DNA from: an uncultured Collinsella sp.
Lineage (GTDB): Bacteria > Actinomycetota > Coriobacteriia > Coriobacteriales > Coriobacteriaceae
NCBI GenBank assembly: GCA_900752345.1
Contig: CAADVA010000230.1
Span: forward strand, 1 to 9,544
Direction of reading: 5' to 3'
Length of the DNA: 9,544 nt
In this document: piece after piece, positions 6,834-9,544 of the stretch
Position numbering within the stretch: the first letter of the stretch is position 1
How the letters are laid out: each line of letters starts with the position of its first letter
Translations under genes and position numbers: made by a program
Notes under the pieces: model-generated
What the model was told of the DNA's origin: nothing
What the model saw: only the letters and a program-made list of their open reading frames with translations
Databases searched by the model: none

Positions 6834-6869
6834 CAGCCATCCCAAGCCAAGACTAATTAAGGAGTCAAC

Positions 6870-7334
6870 ATGGCAGATCTCGCTTTTGACAGCTCGCTCG
6901 TTGTCCTCATTGATGAGGAGGGCCTGACCTGCGCCGACGTCGAGCGTCGCGTCGCCGGCGTCCTGACCGAGCAGGGCTACGCGAAGGACACCTTCGCCCA
7001 GGCGATCCTCGACCGTGAGGCCAACTTCCCGACCGCCCTCGACATGGGCGGCCTGAACGTCGCCATCCCTCACTGCGACGTCGCCAACGTGAACAAGGCC
7101 GCTTTCTGCATGGCCGTCCTCAAGAACCCGGTCGAGTGGCACAAGATGGACGACCCGGAGGACACCTGCGAGGTCTCCGTCGTGGTCATGCTCGCCCTCA
7201 CCGAGGCGCACGCCCACCTCGACATGCTCCAGAAGGTCGTCGGCTTCGTCCAGGACCAGGAGCTCGTCAAGAAGGTCATCGCTTCCGAGACCGCCGAGCA
7301 GGCGTTCGAGCTCGTCGCTCCCCAGTTCGCCTAA
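6870..7334 (+). CDS. PTS EIIA component, fructose/galactitol (PTS_EIIA_2) type
   Basis: A 154-residue cytosolic phosphocarrier of single-domain EIIA length. The active-site histidine is H68 in NVAIPHCDV, matching the IPH motif of the mannitol/fructose/galactitol EIIA fold; it would take phosphate from HPr and pass it to EIIB. A second conserved region, EAHAHLDMLQKVVGFVQD (112-129), contains the LxxLQ-like helix typical of the fold. Start ATG 6870 has AAGGAG (6859-6864) at 5-nt spacing. It follows the aldolase by 36 nt and precedes EIIB by 68 nt. Its place beside a GatB-like EIIB and GatC-like EIIC argues for the galactitol subfamily, but the operon enzymes argue for a sugar acid rather than galactitol as substrate. 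Confidence 0.9.
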   Translation: MADLAFDSSLVVLIDEEGLTCADVERRVAGVLTEQGYAKDTFAQAILDREANFPTALDMGGLNVAIPHCDVANVNKAAFCMAVLKNPVEWHKMDDPEDTCEVSVVVMLALTEAHAHLDMLQKVVGFVQDQELVKKVIASETAEQAFELVAPQFA

Positions 7335-7355
7335 CCAGGCACCCAAATTCAGAGA

Positions 7356-7378
7356 TTACGGACCACGGTGGTTCGTAA
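7356..7378. other. Intercistronic palindrome between EIIA and EIIB
   Basis: TTACGGACCAC (7356-7366) pairs with GTGGTTCGTAA (7368-7378) around a single central G, with one G-T pair. In mRNA it would form a ~9-bp hairpin. It is followed by A6 rather than T, so it is not a terminator for the operon. It may set mRNA stability or EIIA/EIIB dosage, or be a protein site. Confidence 0.5.
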
Positions 7379-7402
7379 AAAACAGTTGGAAGGATTCGAA
7401 AA

Positions 7403-7690
7403 ATGGCTAGCAAGCGCGTGATCATCGCCTGTGGCAACGGTGTTGCCACCTCCACCGTCGTGGCCGCCAAGGTCAAGGACTACTGCGCCGCCAACGGCGT
7501 GTCCATCGACGTCACCCAGTGCAGGATGATCGAGCTCCACGACAAGGCCAACGATTACGACCTCGTGGTCACCTCCGGCAAGTTCTCCGACCCCGACGTC
7601 AAGACTCCCTGCATCATGGCTATCTCGCTTCTTACCGGCATCAACGAGGAGCCGACCCTCCAGAAGATCCTCGCTGCCCTTAAGGACTAG
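7403..7690 (+). CDS. PTS EIIB component, galactitol (GatB-like) type
   Basis: A 95-residue EIIB. The phospho-cysteine is C10 in the loop IIACGNGVATST, which closely matches the N-terminus of GatB-type EIIB (ACGxxVATST). The rest shows the expected alternating strands and helices, including VTQCRMIEL (35-43) and YDLVVTSGKF (50-59). It receives phosphate from EIIA and phosphorylates the substrate during passage through EIIC. Start ATG 7403 has GGAAGGA (7388-7394) upstream. It lies 54 nt before EIIC, with a small hairpin between. Intact and of normal length, which contrasts with the damaged EIIC downstream. Confidence 0.9.
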   Translation: MASKRVIIACGNGVATSTVVAAKVKDYCAANGVSIDVTQCRMIELHDKANDYDLVVTSGKFSDPDVKTPCIMAISLLTGINEEPTLQKILAALKD

Positions 7691-7707
7691 CCCGAGTCTT
7701 CGGCTAG
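7687..7707 (+). other. Small hairpin between EIIB and EIIC
   Basis: CTAGCC (7687-7692), overlapping the EIIB stop codon, pairs with GGCTAG (7702-7707). The tail is GAATTAAAAAC, without a T-run. It is probably an mRNA processing or stability element; weak call. Confidence 0.3.
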
Positions 7708-7744
7708 GAATTAAAAACTTGCACTTAGGAAAGAAGGTTAGTTA

Positions 7745-9111
7745 ATGGACTTCCTGTTCAATGCGTTTAAGGCGCTGATCGACGCGGGCTCCTACGTCAT
7801 GCTGCCGATCATCATCACCGTCATCGGTCTGATTTTCCGCCTGCCCATCTCCAAGGCTTTCAAGAGCGGTATCACCATCACCTGCGGCTTTGTTGGCATC
7901 AACCTGCTCGTTAACCTGCTTAAGTCCGCGGTTTCCCCCGCCGCCGCTGCGATGGTCGAGAACTTCGGCCTGACCCTCGACGTCACCGACGTGGGCTGGG
8001 GCGCCATCTCCTCCGTCACCTGGGCTTCCCCGATCGTCGCCTTCCTCGTCTTCGAGATCCTGGGCATCAACATCTTGATGCTCATCATCAAGGCGACCAA
8101 GACCATGGACGTCGACATCTGGAACTACCACCACATGATGATCGCCGGCATCCTCGTCTACTACGTGACCGAGAACATCGTCTGGGCCCTTATCGCCACC
8201 GCCATGACCGCGATCATGACCCTCAAGTTCGCCGACTGGACCGCTCCGTTGATCGAGCACTTCTTCGGCATTCCCGACGTCACGCTGCCCACCATCTCCT
8301 ACACCTCCTCGATCATCGTCGCTGCCCCGATCAACTGGGTCATCGACCGTATCCCGGGCCTCAACAAGGTTAACTTCAACATCAAGAGCGTCCAGAAGTA
8401 CCTCGGCCTCTTTGGTGACCCGATGATGCTCGGCCTGATCCTCGGCATCGCCATGGGCGCCCTCGCCGTGTTCCCCGTGGACAAGGCGTTCCTCACCGGC
8501 GTCAACGTCGCCGCCGTCATGGTGCTCATGCCCAAGATGACCGCCATGTTCGTCGAGGGCCTCATGCCGATCTCCGCTGCTGCCCAGAAGCTGACCTCCG
8601 AGAAGTTCGGCGGCAACGGCCTGTCCATCGGTCTTGACGCCGCCGTCGTCGTCGGCAACCCCGAGGTCATCACCACCGCCCTCATCATGATCCCGCTCAC
8701 CATCCTGCTTGCCTTCATCCTCCCGGCAACCGCATGATGCCCCTGGCCGACCTCGCCGTCGTCACCTTCCGCGTCGCCCTCGTCGTCGCCCTTTGCCGCG
8801 GCAACGTGTTCCGCTCCATCCTGATCTGCATCCCCGTCATGTCCGCCATCCTCTACGCCGGCACCTTCGCTGCGCCGTACCTCACCGGTCTTGCGCAGTC
8901 CACCGGCCTCACCTTCGATGGCCAGATCGCTTCCATGGCCGGCCCGTCCCTGACCCAGACCGCCATCGTCTTCTGGAGCTGCATCTCCCAGAACGCCGTC
9001 ATCGTGGTCCCCGTGGTCATCGTCGTCTTCGCCGCCGTCTAGTTCCTCGTCGAGAAGAAGATCGGCATGGAGAAGATCGAGGCTTACGCCGCCCAGTGCG
9101 ACGAGCAGTAA
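7745..9111 (+). pseudogene. PTS EIIC, galactitol (GatC-like) permease, disrupted by a frameshift and an in-frame TAG
   Basis: The polytopic membrane channel of the PTS. Reading from ATG 7745 (AGAAGG at 7732-7737) gives 330 residues ending at TGA 8735-8737, with GatC-like hallmarks: GFVGINLLVNL (48-58), DVGW (82-85), VTWASPI (91-97), VDIWNYHHM (123-131), IPGLNKVNF (203-211), LGLFGDP (220-226), LMPKMTAMFVEGLMPI (261-276) and FGGNGLSIGLDAAVVVGN (288-305). GatC-like sequence then continues in another frame from ~8727: PLADLAVVTFRVALVVALCRGNVFRS, cut here to DLAVV and CRGNVFRS as anchors. Adding one G to the GG at 8725-8726 joins the halves as LPGNRMMPLADLA, which aligns with LPGN/VPGN...LPFGDLA of E. 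coli GatC. The rejoined frame meets TAG at 9040-9042 and then runs 22 further codons (FLVEKKIGMEKIEAY...) to TAA 9109-9111. The repaired length is 455 residues against 451 for GatC. Decay, assembly error or a functional split protein are all possible. Confidence 0.85.
8734..9042 (+). CDS. 3' fragment of EIIC, possibly translated by ATGA coupling
   Basis: A 102-residue ORF starting at ATG 8734, overlapping the TGA that ends the 5' half (ATGA, 8734-8737). It encodes the C-terminal membrane part of the GatC-like EIIC, with hydrophobic stretches at roughly residues 4-20, 27-44 and 85-102, and ends at the TAG at 9040-9042. Stop/start overlap can allow termination-reinitiation, so the two halves could be made as separate chains. 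No Shine-Dalgarno of its own is evident, and the simplest reading is still a broken gene; this ORF is part of the pseudogene entry. Confidence 0.4.
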   Translation: MMPLADLAVVTFRVALVVALCRGNVFRSILICIPVMSAILYAGTFAAPYLTGLAQSTGLTFDGQIASMAGPSLTQTAIVFWSCISQNAVIVVPVVIVVFAAV

Positions 9112-9131
9112 GACTCATCTGACGAACTTCT

Positions 9132-9168
9132 TGGGCGGGCGTTGGGGACGGTACTCGACGTCCGCCCA
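9132..9168 (+). other. GC-rich intercistronic hairpin before the dehydratase gene
   Basis: TGGGCGGGCG (9132-9141) pairs with CGTCCGCCCA (9159-9168), ten pairs including one G-T, with a 17-nt loop. It is followed by GCTTTACC, only T3, so it would be a weak terminator at best. It lies in the 95-nt gap after EIIC and may partly attenuate or protect the transcript before the dehydratase gene. Confidence 0.45.
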
Positions 9169-9206
9169 GCTTTACCAAATTGACATTACAGAGAGGACTG
9201 CATCTT

Positions 9207-9544
9207 ATGCAGCGCAAGATTGACCAGCTGGAGCCGTTCCAGCGCGCGATTTCAAAGGCGCACCTGGCTTCCGCCGGTGTCTCCATTGACTCGCTAGAGA
9301 ATCCCGATAAGCCGCTGATTGCCATCGCGAACAGCTGGAACGAGGTCTGCCCCGGCCACGAGCCCCTTCGCCAGCTTGCCGCTGAGGTCAAGAAGGGCAT
9401 CCTCGAGGCGGGCGGCGAGCCCATCGAGTTCAACACCATCGGCATGTGCGACGGTGTTGCCCAGGGCCACGCGGGCATGCGCTACTGCCTGACGCACCGC
9501 GAGATCATCGCCGACTCCTGCGAGGCCATGATCGTGGGCGAGGG
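9207..9544 (+). CDS. IlvD/Edd-family dehydratase, N-terminal part, truncated by window end
   Basis: Only 112 codons are visible; family members are ~550-600 residues. Seen: PLIAIANSWNEVCPGHEPLRQLA (residues ~36-58, given here by its core NSWNEVCPGH), EFNTIGMCDGVAQGHAGM (core GMCDGVAQGH, ~80-89) and REIIADSCEAM, all standard N-terminal landmarks of Fe-S dihydroxy-acid, sugar-acid and 6-phosphogluconate dehydratases. The cysteine in GMCDG is the expected Fe-S ligand position. Start ATG 9207 has GAGAGGA (9191-9197). In this family the enzyme removes water from a 2,3-dihydroxy acid. The position downstream of a KDPG-type aldolase and PTS genes favours a sugar-acid or phospho-sugar-acid dehydratase feeding the aldolase over IlvD of branched-chain amino acid synthesis. 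The catalytic C-terminal half is off-window, so this assignment is by context. Confidence 0.85.
   Translation, partial: MQRKIDQLEPFQRAISKAHLASAGVSIDSLENPDKPLIAIANSWNEVCPGHEPLRQLAAEVKKGILEAGGEPIEFNTIGMCDGVAQGHAGMRYCLTHREIIADSCEAMIVGE

Noticed and set aside
6189..7346. 385-codon minus-strand frame across the aldolase and EIIA genes
   Set aside because: It spans two well-supported plus-strand genes and their gap, and its composition is typical of a GC-bias shadow.
9180..9185. Perfect TTGACA as a -35 for a separate dehydratase promoter
   Set aside because: At 17-nt spacing the -10 would be TCTTAT at 9203-9208, overlapping the start codon at 9207, so transcription would begin inside the gene.
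1..9544. CRISPR arrays, tRNA or rRNA genes, and insertion sequences
   Set aside because: I found no regularly spaced direct repeats, no cloverleaf-like tRNA sequence and no transposase. The palindromes present are isolated and differ from each other.

Overview
The window looks like a high-GC gut actinobacterium of the class Coriobacteriia, probably Collinsella or a close relative. This is an inference from strongly GC3-biased coding, a very long 2-hydroxyacyl-CoA dehydratase activase-type protein, an AAA/DUF4143 ATPase and several PTS genes; no rRNA or other phylogenetic marker is present to prove it.

Layout. (1) Positions 2-2698 (+) carry the C-terminal ~900 residues of an acyl-CoA dehydratase activase-like protein whose 5' end lies outside the window. 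A long hairpin ending in T4 follows it. (2) Positions 2806-2894 hold two large palindromes with the same architecture, centred 52 bp apart. They bracket the probable promoter of a lower-GC AAA+ ATPase/DUF4143 gene (2910-4184, +), which looks acquired. A Cof-type HAD phosphatase (4202-5029, +) follows after 17 nt. (3) A 68-nt hairpin with 24-bp perfect arms (5063-5130) lies between convergent genes. The gene on the other side is a minus-strand XRE regulator with a membrane-spanning C-terminal half (5168-5770, -). (4) An AT-rich divergent intergenic region of ~440 bp carries a candidate promoter and repeated GAAAATAC octamers. (5) A plus-strand catabolic operon fills the rest: KDPG-type aldolase (6213-6833), galactitol-type PTS EIIA (6870-7334), EIIB (7403-7690), EIIC (7745-9111, disrupted) and the start of an IlvD/Edd-family dehydratase (9207 to the window end).

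How the genes work together. The operon reads as a PTS-fed Entner-Doudoroff-like route. EIIABC would import and phosphorylate a sugar acid or related substrate, the IlvD/Edd enzyme would dehydrate it to a 2-keto-3-deoxy-6-phospho sugar acid, and the aldolase would cleave that to pyruvate and glyceraldehyde 3-phosphate. The substrate cannot be read from the sequence.

Main anomaly. The EIIC gene is broken twice. A one-base loss near 8725-8726 shifts the frame, and restoring one G gives an uninterrupted GatC-like junction. An in-frame TAG at 9040-9042 then cuts off the last 22 codons. The neighbouring genes look intact, so this is either recent decay, an assembly error, or a split EIIC translated through the ATGA stop/start overlap at the break. 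The other item most worth following up is the palindrome pair in front of the ATPase.
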